This document shows, in pieces, positions 8,863 to 17,890 of a stretch of DNA of 64,000 bases. The stretch is from NCBI GenBank assembly GCA_020632575.1, contig JACKFH010000002.1, positions 62,001 to 126,000 on the forward strand, written 5' to 3'. The position numbers were made by a program, and so were the translations under genes. A model generated the notes under the pieces. That model made no database searches. It was given only the letters and a program-made list of their open reading frames with translations, and was not told the DNA's origin. The first letter of the stretch is position 1, and each line of letters begins with the position of its first letter. The stretch comes from Candidatus Omnitrophota bacterium (GTDB lineage: Bacteria; Hinthialibacterota; Hinthialibacteria; OLB16).

Positions 8863-10227
8863 TTAGTTCCATCCCACCTTTGAGAAGGTGTACAAGTATT
8901 TCCCGGATGAGGAGGGTTGAATGGATGCGGGGTATTCAAATCGAACTTGGCAATCCCGCCCCATCACCTTGAGGATCATCTCTCGAATCTCCTCTTCCTC
9001 GCTTGGCGCGGGAACTTCGTTGCACTCCAGGTTGACCGTCAAGGCGTCATAATCCTCCTGGACCACCTGGAAACGCCTCACCCAGTTGCGGTGATAAAAC
9101 AGGTGTGTGAAATACTCCCCATGAACCAGGGTCCCATCCTTTCGAACGAAATAATCGGTCACCCGGCCGGTCACCGTGCCCAATCTTCGCATCCCCAGAG
9201 TCGTTTGATCCTCGTTGGCGGGAGCTGTCGCCATATCGCCGATTCGATAGCGGATCAAAGGCATCGTGTAGTTGGACAGAAGTGTGATCACGATTTCGCC
9301 GGTGGCTCCGGGAGGGACTCGTTTCCCTTCCGAGTCCACGACCTCCACGTATTGACACCATTCAAAGATCGCCAGCCCTTTCTGGTCCGGTCCTTCGGCC
9401 GCCACCGGCCCGACCTCTCTCGAACCGTACTGGTTGTAAACCTTGGTTGAAAGGACCCTTTCGACAAACTCACGGATCTCCTCGGTCAGAGTTCCCGCGG
9501 TGGTGATTGTCGCGGGAACCGGTTTGACCTCCAGTCCCTCCCGTTCGACAAATCGCGCCAATTGATAGATGGAGTCCACATAACTCCAAATTGAGACTGG
9601 TCGGAAATGGTTGATCGTTTTGACATACTCTCGGCACGTTTCCGGTGTCATCCGAAATGCGTTGAGGAGACGGCGGTTATACAAGAAATTCTTGATTTTG
9701 GAGGTCGCGCCGATGCTTCCCTTCAGAATATCTCGCTCCGACCCCCACAGTTTGACCTCACGGTCCCCCAGCTCCTTCCCCACAGCGTGGTTGTAATAGA
9801 GGACCGTCGCCCAGTTCATCGCCTTGTAGACATTGTCCTGATAAAAAGGAATCGGCTCCCCGGTTGAGCCGCCGGAGGTGTTTTTGTAAACCTTCCTGGA
9901 ATGCCTCTCCTCGCTCAGGAGCCTTGAGATATTTTCCCTCATGATCTCCTTGGTGAGGAAGGGAATCTTTTCAAAATCCTCCAAATGGACTCGCCCGCCT
10001 CTCACCGCACCCGACTCTTCCAGCGTTTGCCGGTAGTACGAGCAATGCCGATAGCTATGAGCCACCAGCGAATGCAGTCGCGACTCCTGATCCTTAAGAA
10101 TCGCCGCCCGATCCGAGCCGGCGAGTTTAAGAATCCCGCGATAGGCGCGTGACGTCGCGAAGGGGGAACCGTAAAGAGCGTCCTTCATATTCAGCAATTG
10201 GAAGAGGAGGGGCCGTCGCCAATTCAT
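8863..10227 (-). CDS. PaaK/CapK-type adenylate-forming enzyme
   Basis: 454 aa, matching the length of phenylacetate-CoA ligase-like proteins. The adenylation signature TSGGSTGEPI is present, with YGSREVG and the later LIRYRIGD and GRVTDYF motifs. Members next to glycosyltransferases (CapK type) are found in capsule and exopolysaccharide loci, where they are thought to activate an acyl group. Here the immediate downstream gene is a GT2 glycosyltransferase four bases away, which favours the polysaccharide role over aromatic catabolism. The acyl substrate cannot be told from sequence. Confidence 0.88.
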   Translation of the reverse strand: MNWRRPLLFQLLNMKDALYGSPFATSRAYRGILKLAGSDRAAILKDQESRLHSLVAHSYRHCSYYRQTLEESGAVRGGRVHLEDFEKIPFLTKEIMRENISRLLSEERHSRKVYKNTSGGSTGEPIPFYQDNVYKAMNWATVLYYNHAVGKELGDREVKLWGSERDILKGSIGATSKIKNFLYNRRLLNAFRMTPETCREYVKTINHFRPVSIWSYVDSIYQLARFVEREGLEVKPVPATITTAGTLTEEIREFVERVLSTKVYNQYGSREVGPVAAEGPDQKGLAIFEWCQYVEVVDSEGKRVPPGATGEIVITLLSNYTMPLIRYRIGDMATAPANEDQTTLGMRRLGTVTGRVTDYFVRKDGTLVHGEYFTHLFYHRNWVRRFQVVQEDYDALTVNLECNEVPAPSEEEEIREMILKVMGRDCQVRFEYPASIQPSSSGKYLYTFSKVGWN

Positions 10228-10357
10228 CGTTCGGCCGCCACTTTATTCTCGCCCCGATCTTGTTTCAACCGATTCCTCGCCCAGGGGAGGCTCGACATCG
10301 CCTTTCCCCGATGGATTCGCGATCCAATCCCTCGGCGTTCATAGGGAGATTCCCGAT

Positions 10358-10404
10358 CCCCCAATCAGGGGTTGTCCGAATGATGGACAGCCCATTCAAG
10401 GGCT
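10358..10404 (+). promoter_or_regulatory. Cluster of overlapping hairpins in leader of next gene
   Basis: Three small dyads lie just upstream of the gene at 10442: a CCCC...GGGG pair around 10358-10371, GGTTGTCC/GGACAGCC (10370-10377 with 10385-10392, one G-T pair), and AGCCC/GGGCT (10389-10393 with 10400-10404). The last two share bases 10389-10392, so they cannot form together, which is the geometry of an attenuator or RNA switch. No T-run follows, so termination is not predicted. The rest of 10228-10441 is a divergent promoter region with no gene. Confidence 0.3.
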
Positions 10405-10441
10405 AATCTTTCCACATCACTCGTTTGGAAAGGAGAAGAGG

Positions 10442-11380
10442 ATGCTGGAAAGACACAGAGTACACATAACGGAAGGCGCGATCGGGTTGGCCTCGGTAAT
10501 CTTCGCGGGATTCTTACTGCTGGCGCCTGTCGCTTTGGCGGGAGATCATCCGGATCAAGTTTCTGAAAAGACCGCCGAGGCGGGTCAACGGTCTCAATCG
10601 GTGGCCGCGCAGTCCGAAGCCTATCAAGCCGCTTTTAAGGGGGAGGACAACCAAGGCGAAAGTCAGTCAGCCGACAAGGATTTGGTCCGCGGTCCCAACA
10701 TCGAGGAGCAACGGTCCGACGATTCGCAATATCATGGGCAGTCCAGATACTATCGAGCCCCCCAGTCCAATTCCAATTATGGCCAGTGGCTGGATCAGAA
10801 TCCCCGCTACTCCCATCCAGTCCATGAAATGGTTCATGGAAGAAGTTGGAGTGAGAATCGGCGGGACTACCGGAACCCTCCCCCTCAAGAGAGCCGCCAT
10901 TGGGAGAATCGTGAACCGCAAGGCCGATATGGTGAATCGCCCGAGATTATCACCAATGAAGACATCACCTATGACCCCAATAATTGGGATAAATTCTATC
11001 CCTATCCGCGTTCACGGGTGATTTGGTACAACGACCGGTACTATCCCTCCGGCAAGTACTATCCGCACACCAACATGCAACAAGAGAATCCTCGACAACA
11101 GCAGCAAGCGCGTGAAGACAGAGCGATGCAGCGGGGTGCGCCCGGTGAACGGGGACCGGCTTCGGCTCAACGCTCGGACCGGCAGATCGCGGCGGACGAA
11201 TCGCGATATCAACAAGAGAATCCGAGAGCGGAATCGAAACGCCAGTCCATGAATCGGAACACTAATCGAGAATCGATGACCAACAAGCAGGTCGATCGTT
11301 CAACTGACCAACCGAGGCCCGAGGTCTCCTCGGAAAGATCCAATACGGATTCAAGGGATCGAAGCGCCGATGAGCAATAA
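10442..11380 (+). CDS. Secreted low-complexity Tyr/Asn/Arg/Gln-rich protein, function unknown
   Basis: 312 aa. An N-terminal hydrophobic segment (IGLASVIFAGFLLLAPVALAG) ends in an ALA-G cleavage site, so it is probably exported. The mature part is nearly all polar: Gln, Asn, Arg, Tyr, Ser and Glu, with a Tyr/Pro-rich middle (ITYDPNNWDKFYPYPRSRV) and a repeated QQENPR. There is no recognised domain. The composition suggests a disordered envelope or matrix protein. Start ATG 10442 follows GGAAAGGAGAAGAGG. No close neighbour on the same strand suggests a job. Confidence 0.75.
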   Translation: MLERHRVHITEGAIGLASVIFAGFLLLAPVALAGDHPDQVSEKTAEAGQRSQSVAAQSEAYQAAFKGEDNQGESQSADKDLVRGPNIEEQRSDDSQYHGQSRYYRAPQSNSNYGQWLDQNPRYSHPVHEMVHGRSWSENRRDYRNPPPQESRHWENREPQGRYGESPEIITNEDITYDPNNWDKFYPYPRSRVIWYNDRYYPSGKYYPHTNMQQENPRQQQQAREDRAMQRGAPGERGPASAQRSDRQIAADESRYQQENPRAESKRQSMNRNTNRESMTNKQVDRSTDQPRPEVSSERSNTDSRDRSADEQ

Positions 11381-11454
11381 GGCGTGATCTCGAAACATCG
11401 AACCGAGTGGCCTCACCACCAAAACGCCTTCACACCTCTTTGCCCAGAGGTTAA

Positions 11455-11503
11455 AGCCCGGCGGATGCACATTCCACTCCGAGTGGAAAACATCCGTCGG
11501 GCT
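11455..11503 (+). terminator. Long nested inverted repeat between convergent genes
   Basis: Outer arms AGCCCGGCGGATG (11455-11467) and CATCCGTCGGGCT (11491-11503) pair over 13 bases with one G-T pair. A second dyad, TTCCACT/AGTGGAA, sits inside at 11472-11488. It lies between the convergent genes ending at 11380 (+) and 11579 (-), so it could end transcription from both sides, but there is no strong T-run. It may instead be a member of a repeated palindrome family. Confidence 0.45.
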
Positions 11504-11578
11504 CACTTCCGTTGGGGTTCTTGTGGGTGGAGCGGTTGATCGTTTCGGGGTTGGTTCGGGTTTGAAAATCTCGCGAAG

Positions 11579-12091
11579 TTATTGGTTCATCGCGGATTTC
11601 TTTTGCTCAAGCAACGTGTTGAATGCGAGGGCGTAGTACTTGATCTGCTTGATCATCGCCGCCAACCCATTCGATCGAGTTGGCGAGAGATGTTCTCCAA
11701 GACCCATTTCGTTCAAGAAATCCGTGGATGCTTCCATGATTTCGCGCGGTTGCGCATCGGAGAAGGTCTTCAGAAGGATGGCGATCAAACCACGCACAAT
11801 GGCCGCGTCGCTGTCGGCGACGAAGCGGACATGATCCTCCTCCAACCAAGCATGAAACCAGACCTGGCTCTGACATCCCTTGACCTTATTGGCCTCGGTT
11901 CGGTGCTCCTCCGGGAATTCCGGCAACTTGCGACCCATATCGATAATCAATCGATACTTCTCCTCCCAATCCGAGAGGATGGCGAAATTGTCCACGATTT
12001 CCCTTTCGCGTTCGGCGATGGTCTGGCCGTTTTTCTCGTTCACCACATAACCTCGTTCATTGAATTCTTCTTTCATTCTAGGGTAGACCAC
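11579..12091 (-). CDS. sufE: SufE-like cysteine desulfuration protein
   Basis: 170 aa. SufE takes persulfide sulfur from the cysteine desulfurase SufS and passes it to the Fe-S scaffold. The SufE signature is clear: ILSDWEEKYRLIIDMGRKLP, then NKVKGCQSQVWFHA with the catalytic Cys, then a C-terminal helix region ending KQIKYYAL. The N-terminus is somewhat longer than usual; an internal ATG at 12076 is an alternative start. No other suf or isc gene is adjacent, so sufE is separate from its operon here. Confidence 0.92.
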   Translation of the reverse strand: MVYPRMKEEFNERGYVVNEKNGQTIAEREREIVDNFAILSDWEEKYRLIIDMGRKLPEFPEEHRTEANKVKGCQSQVWFHAWLEEDHVRFVADSDAAIVRGLIAILLKTFSDAQPREIMEASTDFLNEMGLGEHLSPTRSNGLAAMIKQIKYYALAFNTLLEQKKSAMNQ

Positions 12092-12134
12092 CCGTTTTTT
12101 TAACCTCTCAAGGGAGTCGATCGTCCGCGGAGCG

Positions 12135-12341
12135 TCATTCGCGGTAAAAGTATGGAAGAGCCATCAATGCGATGCCGATGACCACAATGAGGATGGGATC
12201 CGTGACAAAGTAAGGGAAAACCATCAGTCCAATCCCAGCTACCAAAGGGATCATCCGCTGCTGCTTTTTACCATAGACAAAGAACCCAAGGCCAACCGAC
12301 CCGAACAACATCCCCCACATCAATGAGGCTCCGCTTCCCAT
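12135..12341 (-). CDS. Small two-segment membrane protein, unknown
   Basis: 68 aa and almost wholly hydrophobic, with segments around MWGMLFGSVGLGFFVYG and a longer one running from IPLVAGIGLMVF through ILIVVIGIALMALPYF, separated by the charged KKQQRM. Two or three membrane spans are likely. The ATG follows the upstream gene on the same strand by 12 bases, supporting co-transcription. Similar short proteins are widespread and uncharacterised; no function can be given. Confidence 0.65.
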   Translation of the reverse strand: MGSGASLMWGMLFGSVGLGFFVYGKKQQRMIPLVAGIGLMVFPYFVTDPILIVVIGIALMALPYFYRE

Positions 12342-12353
12342 GGCTCCGTCCTT

Positions 12354-12773
12354 TCAATCCGTCTCTATTTTATACTCCCTCACTTTTCCCTCAGGGTCCA
12401 GTTTTAGGACCAGCCATTCGGAATCGATACTGAGAAAGCCGCGTTCCGGGCCAAGCCAATAAACGAAATCCCAGCTGCTGAAATAGTCGGTTTTGTCGGT
12501 CGGCCCCAAAAGTTCTGTCACCTCCTCGGAGGTCATTCCCTCCAGATCGTATTCCCACAACAGATCGTCCACCATCCGAATTCGCAGTGGATTGCTCCAG
12601 GTCGAATTCTTCGGGTCTTTCCAGGCTTCGGAATCGAAATCGATGCGTGCTAGCCACTCCTGAATAACTGGCACGTAAAGAGGAGCGCCAAACGTGATGA
12701 TTGGAAGGAATAGGAGAAATGCGCAAGAGAAGACGACTTGAAACCGCTTCCGGCGCTCGCTGATTTCGGCCAT
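12354..12773 (-). CDS. Membrane-anchored hypothetical protein with BamE/OmlA-like motif
   Basis: 139 aa. One hydrophobic segment (FQVVFSCAFLLFLPIITFGAPLYV) anchors or exports it. The rest includes LEGMTSEEVTELLGPTDKTDYF followed by a Tyr/Trp-rich strand region (FVYWLGPERGFLSIDSEWLVL). The order of a 'mt..ev..llG.P' helix and then beta strands recalls SmpA/OmlA (BamE)-like small folds, but there is no lipobox, so the assignment is tentative. It heads a probable two-gene operon with the small membrane protein downstream. Confidence 0.6.
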   Translation of the reverse strand: MAEISERRKRFQVVFSCAFLLFLPIITFGAPLYVPVIQEWLARIDFDSEAWKDPKNSTWSNPLRIRMVDDLLWEYDLEGMTSEEVTELLGPTDKTDYFSSWDFVYWLGPERGFLSIDSEWLVLKLDPEGKVREYKIETD

Positions 12774-12868
12774 GTCAAGTCTCTTTCACTCATCGGCTAT
12801 GGTGGACCCGAGATTTTGGTATCGGCTATAATCCTGAGAGACTAGCATAACCTGAAAGGAAGCCCCCC

Positions 12869-13864
12869 GTGGACATCACTCAAACCAAATACCTGATCGA
12901 ACACCGGCCCAGAAGGAATCGCAGAACCCCGGCCCTCCGGAGCATGGTCCGTGAGACCGACCTGAAACCGGCCGATTTTATTTATCCTCTGTTTGTCATC
13001 GAGGGAGAAAAGAAGACCGAACCCATTAACTCGATGCCGGGGGTGTCGAGATTCAGCCTGGATCTGCTGGTGGAGGAGGTGAAACAGGCGTATGACCTCG
13101 GGGTTCCCGCCGTGGCTCTCTTCGCCGCGATCGATGACAGCCTCAAGGATGAGGTGGCGACCGAATCTCATAATCCGGATGGCCTCATGCAGCGGGCCAT
13201 TCGGACCCTCAAGGAGAAAGTGCCCGAGGTGGCGGTGATCACCGATGTGGCGATGGACCCCTTTTCGAGCGAAGGCCACGATGGGTATGTTGAGGATGGA
13301 AAAATCCTCAACGATCCCACTCTCGAGATCCTCGCCAAGATGTCGGTCTCCCAGGCCGAGGCGGGCGCGGATATGGTGGCCCCATCGGACATGATGGATG
13401 GACGCGTCGGGGTGATTCGCCAAGCCCTCGATGAGGCGGGTTTCGAAGAGACCGGAATCCTGGCTTACTCCGCCAAGTACGCCTCCTCCTTCTATGGACC
13501 CTTTCGGGAGGCCCTCGATTCGGCCCCTCGACATGGGGATAAGAAGACTTATCAGATGGATTTCGCCAACTCGCGGGAGGCCGTTCGCGAGGTCCTCCTC
13601 GACATTGAGGAGGGCGCCGACATGGTGATGGTCAAACCCGGCATGCCTTATCTGGATGTGATCGCCAAGGTCCGAGAGATATCAACCGTCCCGGTGGCCG
13701 CGTATCAGGTCAGCGGCGAGTACGCCATGATTGAGGCGGTTACGGCCAATGGCTGGATGGATGGGGAGGCGCTTATGACCGAAACCCTGACATCCATCAA
13801 GAGGGCTGGCGCGGATATGATCCTGACCTATTTCGCGAAAAGGATGGCGGAGCGGCTTCAGTAG
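12869..13864 (+). CDS. hemB: Delta-aminolevulinic acid dehydratase (porphobilinogen synthase)
   Basis: 331 aa, usual length. It joins two 5-aminolevulinate molecules to make porphobilinogen in tetrapyrrole synthesis. The Schiff-base lysines lie in YSAKYASSFYGPF and MVMVKPGMPYLD. The metal region reads DVAMDPFSSEGHDG, with Asp in place of the cysteines found in zinc enzymes, so this is the magnesium-type enzyme. GTG 12869 is the best start, with AAGGAAG upstream. Its 3' end overlaps the convergent gene at 13858 by seven bases. No other hem gene is adjacent. Confidence 0.96.
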   Translation: MDITQTKYLIEHRPRRNRRTPALRSMVRETDLKPADFIYPLFVIEGEKKTEPINSMPGVSRFSLDLLVEEVKQAYDLGVPAVALFAAIDDSLKDEVATESHNPDGLMQRAIRTLKEKVPEVAVITDVAMDPFSSEGHDGYVEDGKILNDPTLEILAKMSVSQAEAGADMVAPSDMMDGRVGVIRQALDEAGFEETGILAYSAKYASSFYGPFREALDSAPRHGDKKTYQMDFANSREAVREVLLDIEEGADMVMVKPGMPYLDVIAKVREISTVPVAAYQVSGEYAMIEAVTANGWMDGEALMTETLTSIKRAGADMILTYFAKRMAERLQ

Positions 13865-14142
13865 GTGTCGGCGATCTCCCACCATTTTTCTCTCACCTCA
13901 TACCGGTCCATCCAACCCCGCTGGATGAAATCGTCGAGGACAAGTTTGAGAAGGTCGAGTTGGCTCTCGGGGACCCAGAATTTCAGATGTCCGGAATTCC
14001 GGTCGAGGGTTCGCATCACCACCAACCCTTCGTATTCCTCCAGAATCATGTTCAGAAAGCCGATTTCCTCGGTTCTGCTCCATGCTTCGACATACAAGGT
14101 GTTGTCCGGCGCCGTTGTCTTTATTTTCATCGCGGTTAACAT
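13858..14142 (-). CDS. DUF4911-like small protein
   Basis: 94 aa. The pattern, an N-terminal strand then IGFLNMILEEYEGLVVMRTLD, a variable strand, and a C-terminal LLKLVLDDFI, resembles the DUF4911 family of small alpha/beta proteins of unknown function. An internal ATG at 14130 is an equally good start. It is convergent with hemB, and the coding ends overlap by seven bases. No role can be assigned. Confidence 0.65.
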   Translation of the reverse strand: MLTAMKIKTTAPDNTLYVEAWSRTEEIGFLNMILEEYEGLVVMRTLDRNSGHLKFWVPESQLDLLKLVLDDFIQRGWMDRYEVREKWWEIADTY

Positions 14143-14207
14143 CCCCCGTTAGAGGAAGTTGGGGAGATTCCCTCTTTCGGATAGAATAAATCAAATAAGG
14201 AACCTGA

Positions 14208-16496
14208 ATGGAACCCGAAAGCCTGGTTTCACTGTTGCTCGTATTGTCTCTCCTAGGCCTGATTTGCCTGGGGGCCTTTGTCTTCCTCTACCGGAAAAAG
14301 AACGAAGAACGTCTGCAAAGGATATCTTCGCTTCTGGATTCTTTGGATGAGAGGATGATCCATGAATCCTCCGCGTTCGAGAAGAAGAGCGAGCAGATCC
14401 GCGCGGCGGTGATCAAACAGCAAGAGGTCTTTAAGGAAGAACACGAAATCCGGATTAATTCCGAGTCCGAAATCCAGTCTTCGCTCGAGATTCTGACTCA
14501 TAAACTCGATGAGACGCGTCAAAAGCACGATCAAGTGGAAGAGTCCATGGAATTTTACGGAAAAAAAATCGAATCGGTCCGATTCAAGAACGAGATTCAG
14601 ACCGCTTACTCTCTCATTCGGGGGGGCAAAAGGGATGAGGCGGTCGATATCCTCCAAAAGTTGATCGAGGAAGATCCAACCGATAAAGAGGTTCGCTTGC
14701 TTCTGGCCCACTCGCTGGACGATTCCGACCAATTCGAAAGAGTTGAAAAGATTTTAAAGCAGGGCCTCGAACAACACCCCTCGGATCCGGATTTTCTTGC
14801 GTCCATGGCCCACCTCCTTTGGCGCAAGGGCGAAATCTCCGAGATGGCCAAGACAGTCACCGATGGTTTGATCCGAGAACCCAACCACACCGGCCTCCTG
14901 TTCGAGAGGAGTCTTCTCAACATTCATCAAAAGAAACATGCCGCGGCGGTGTCCGATCTCGAAAGGATTCTCGAGCAGGGAATCGACTCGGCCGAGATTC
15001 GTTACAACCTCGGAATGGCGTATGTCTCGCTCGGCAAGATCTCATCGGCGATCCAGGAACTCAGGCAGTCGGTCGCTCTCGATCCGCTGTCCGCCGAGGG
15101 GAATCATGCGCTCGGTCTCGCCCTGCTCAGCGGCCACCGGTACAAGGAGTCGAGAGATTTTCTGGAGCGGGCCCGCGAATACGACCCTCAGAATGTTTCG
15201 ACCCGCTTGGACCTCGCGGTCGCCCTCCGAATGAGCGGCCATCCCGAGAAGGCCCTGGACGAGGCCAATGTCGCGGCCGAGCTCGACCCGAATTCTCCTC
15301 GCGCCGTTCTCGAGAAGGCGCTGGCACATCGTGACCTGTCTCGACTCCGGGAGGCTCTCGAGGTGTTGGAGAACCACCTCCGATCCCATCCCAAATCGAT
15401 GCGCGCTCGTTCGCTCAAAGCATCGATTCTTCAGGACGCCGAACGTTTCACCGAGGCCGCGACGGAACTTCGCGCACTCGCGGAAACGCGCCCGGACGAT
15501 CCGGACATCTACGCTCGGCTTGGGCATTGCCTGAAACGTTCCGGGAACCCGATCGAGGCCCTCGAAACGATCGAAGTGGGCGCGAAGAAAGCGCCCCACT
15601 CTCCGCGGATCCAGTTGTTGTGGGCCAAGGAGTGTTTGCTCCAAGAGCAGTATGACAAGGTGGATGGCATCGTCACTTACATCCTGCCGAAACTCGACGA
15701 GCCAAGGTTCCGTCTCGGTTTCATCGAGATTCGCACCTTGCTTGCTCTGAAAACCGGAAAACTCTCCTCATTGATCAAGATCATGGACGATCTCAAGAAG
15801 ATCGTGGAGGCTCATCCCGAGATTCTCCCCCTCGATGAAGGTGGCGGGATCGAAGATGAGGAACTTTTGGGACTCGGGTTGGAGAAGAGGGAGCAAGAGG
15901 TCTACCACGCTCTCCTCGACTTCCTTGCGGGTGAAATCGATTTCGAAATGCTGGATGATTCGGTCACCCAATTGATGAAATCTCACTTCCACAAACCCAA
16001 GGCGCCCGCGCAACCTGTCGCACCGCCCCAGGAAACCGCTCCGGAACAACCCGAACCCGCGCCTGTGAACTCTCAACCTGAACGGACGGTCGAAACCATC
16101 GAGGCTCCTCCCGAGCCCTCAGCGGCGACACCGCAAGAGACTCCGACGGAGGAAACGGTCGAGCAAAAGCCGTCCGAACTCGACGAGCCGGAATCCGCGG
16201 TGGACGAAATCGAACCCTCCTCCGGCGCGGACGCTGGGGAGACGGCCGAACCCGAACCAGTGCACCGACTTGAGGAGAACGCCGAAGAGGAAAAGGCGGC
16301 GGACGAACCCTTGGAGAGTGACGACACGGAAGTCGTTGAGGGCGAGACCCCGGAAAACAAACAAGCGGAGGTAGGGGAGGACGTCGAGGCCCAATCGGCG
16401 GAGGAAAACGCCGCCCCCCCCGAGGAGCCCAAACCAAAACCCGCCAAGAGACGAAAGAAACGGTCCAAGAAAAAGGCCTCCAACCCGGAAACCTGA
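14208..16496 (+). CDS. Membrane-anchored TPR protein with acidic Pro/Glu-rich tail
   Basis: 762 aa. An N-terminal span (LVSLLLVLSLLGLICLGAFVFLY) is followed by a coiled coil (about 28-125), a long TPR array (about 128-480) and a region of unclear fold. A Pro/Glu/Ala-rich low-complexity stretch (about 590-740) precedes a basic end (KRRKKRSKKK). The TPR part probably serves as a cytoplasmic scaffold anchored to the inner membrane. The acidic-then-basic tail is unusual and may bind a partner or nucleic acid. Start is supported by AAGGAACCTGA before ATG. The WbqC-like gene follows 16 bases later, so they may be co-transcribed. Confidence 0.82.
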   Translation: MEPESLVSLLLVLSLLGLICLGAFVFLYRKKNEERLQRISSLLDSLDERMIHESSAFEKKSEQIRAAVIKQQEVFKEEHEIRINSESEIQSSLEILTHKLDETRQKHDQVEESMEFYGKKIESVRFKNEIQTAYSLIRGGKRDEAVDILQKLIEEDPTDKEVRLLLAHSLDDSDQFERVEKILKQGLEQHPSDPDFLASMAHLLWRKGEISEMAKTVTDGLIREPNHTGLLFERSLLNIHQKKHAAAVSDLERILEQGIDSAEIRYNLGMAYVSLGKISSAIQELRQSVALDPLSAEGNHALGLALLSGHRYKESRDFLERAREYDPQNVSTRLDLAVALRMSGHPEKALDEANVAAELDPNSPRAVLEKALAHRDLSRLREALEVLENHLRSHPKSMRARSLKASILQDAERFTEAATELRALAETRPDDPDIYARLGHCLKRSGNPIEALETIEVGAKKAPHSPRIQLLWAKECLLQEQYDKVDGIVTYILPKLDEPRFRLGFIEIRTLLALKTGKLSSLIKIMDDLKKIVEAHPEILPLDEGGGIEDEELLGLGLEKREQEVYHALLDFLAGEIDFEMLDDSVTQLMKSHFHKPKAPAQPVAPPQETAPEQPEPAPVNSQPERTVETIEAPPEPSAATPQETPTEETVEQKPSELDEPESAVDEIEPSSGADAGETAEPEPVHRLEENAEEEKAADEPLESDDTEVVEGETPENKQAEVGEDVEAQSAEENAAPPEEPKPKPAKRRKKRSKKKASNPET

Positions 16497-16512
16497 TTGC
16501 TGAAACACGACC

Positions 16513-17256
16513 ATGATGGAAGGGAAGGGGCAAGTTCGAGAGCCGTTGCGAGTCGCCATCCATCAACCCAACTTCAATCCCTATCTCGGCGTCATCGCCA
16601 AATACCTCTTGGCGGACCGGATCGTCCATCTCGACACCGTCCAGTTCGTCAAGAACGAATTTCAAAATCGCAATAAGGTTGTCCTAAACGGTCAACCTCA
16701 TTGGCTGACTGTCCCGGTCATTCATTCCTCCCAACAGAGGATGAACGAGGTGGTCATCGACAATCGACGACCCTGGCGGAGGAAGCATCTCAAGACCCTT
16801 GAACAGGGCTACTCGAAGACGCCATGCTTTTCGACAGTCTTCCCCTGGCTTCAATCCGTTTACGATTTTTCAGCCGACCTGCTGATCGATTGGAACCTGA
16901 ATTTCCTCGGCTCTCTCTTGGAGTTCATGGAAATAACAACCTCCGCCACCCTTGCTTCGGACATGGGGGCCATGCCGAACGACCCTGATGGAAGACTCAT
17001 CGCCTTGTGTCGAGAACTTGGAGGCGAAGTTTACATAGCGGGAGGCGGTGGTCTGGACTACATGAATCGACAGGATTGGGATCGGTCCGGGATCCAGGTT
17101 CAATTTGTTCAATTCGACCATCCGACCTATCCCCAAGGCGGGGACCCATTTGTCCCATTCTGTGGGATTCTGGACTGTCTGTTTCGATTTCCACCCAACG
17201 ATGTCAAAGAATTTGCCCTGTCGGGGACCCGCCTGAGGGGATGGGATTCGGAGTAA
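16513..17256 (+). CDS. WbqC-like family protein
   Basis: 247 aa. Family features are VAIHQPNFNPYLGVIAKY at the start, DTVQFVKNEFQNRNKV, then LTVPV, and a C-terminal region with a GGGGLDYM motif and YPQGGDPF. WbqC-like proteins occur in O-antigen and polysaccharide clusters and are thought to act in sugar or amino-sugar modification, but their chemistry is not settled. Here it follows the TPR protein. The exact start is uncertain, since the region before ATG 16513 lacks a good ribosome site. Confidence 0.85.
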   Translation: MMEGKGQVREPLRVAIHQPNFNPYLGVIAKYLLADRIVHLDTVQFVKNEFQNRNKVVLNGQPHWLTVPVIHSSQQRMNEVVIDNRRPWRRKHLKTLEQGYSKTPCFSTVFPWLQSVYDFSADLLIDWNLNFLGSLLEFMEITTSATLASDMGAMPNDPDGRLIALCRELGGEVYIAGGGGLDYMNRQDWDRSGIQVQFVQFDHPTYPQGGDPFVPFCGILDCLFRFPPNDVKEFALSGTRLRGWDSE

Positions 17257-17398
17257 AACAGGAGATTAGGGGCTATTTTTGGATAAAGTCAGAAATGTGC
17301 GATAAGGGGCTTTTATATTTTTCCTAATTTGTGTAAACTCGATTTATCAATGAGCCAAGCGCTAAAGCGAGCGCGTTTTTTGGGAGGATCCTAAGTGC

Positions 17399-17884
17399 AT
17401 GGGCATGAAAGTCGAGTACATCAACCCCTTCATCGAGTCAGCAATCGAGATCTTGAGGCAAACCACTGGGATGTCGGTGGAGAGAGGGACCCCCACGCTC
17501 GACACCGGTCAGTTCAACGCTCCGGATCTCTCGGTTGTCCTCGGAATTGTCGGTGACATGCAAGGACAGGTGATCTTCGGCATAGAACTGAACACCGCTC
17601 ATGGCATCGTTGGGAGAATGTTAGGCGGGGTCGAGGTCAAGGAACTCGATGAACTCGGCATGAGCGCTATCGCCGAACTCGGGAACATGATTACCGGAAA
17701 CGCCACCGGACGATTCGAAAAGATGAAAGTCACCATGGACATCTCCCCTCCCACCGTTTTGACCGGACAGGGAGTTAAAATCTCTTGGCCGCTTCACCGA
17801 GCCTTGGTCGTTCCTTTGAACACCGAGGTGGGAGATGTCACCATCTCGGTTAACCTCGAGGAGAACAAGGACAAGAAACACTAA
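17399..17884 (+). CDS. cheX: CheX-like chemotaxis phosphatase
   Basis: 161 aa. The domain covers nearly the whole protein. The phosphatase helix AIAELGNMITGNA carries the E-x-x-N catalytic pair used by CheX/CheC/FliY to remove phosphate from CheY. The start lies 11 bases after GGGAGGA. No other chemotaxis gene is near. Given the many receivers at 1-7959, it might act on one of those, but that is inference. A short GCGC...GCGC dyad followed by six Ts (about 17360-17380) lies just upstream and may be a weak terminator or attenuator. Confidence 0.88.
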   Translation: MGMKVEYINPFIESAIEILRQTTGMSVERGTPTLDTGQFNAPDLSVVLGIVGDMQGQVIFGIELNTAHGIVGRMLGGVEVKELDELGMSAIAELGNMITGNATGRFEKMKVTMDISPPTVLTGQGVKISWPLHRALVVPLNTEVGDVTISVNLEENKDKKH

Positions 17885-17890
17885 TCCCTT

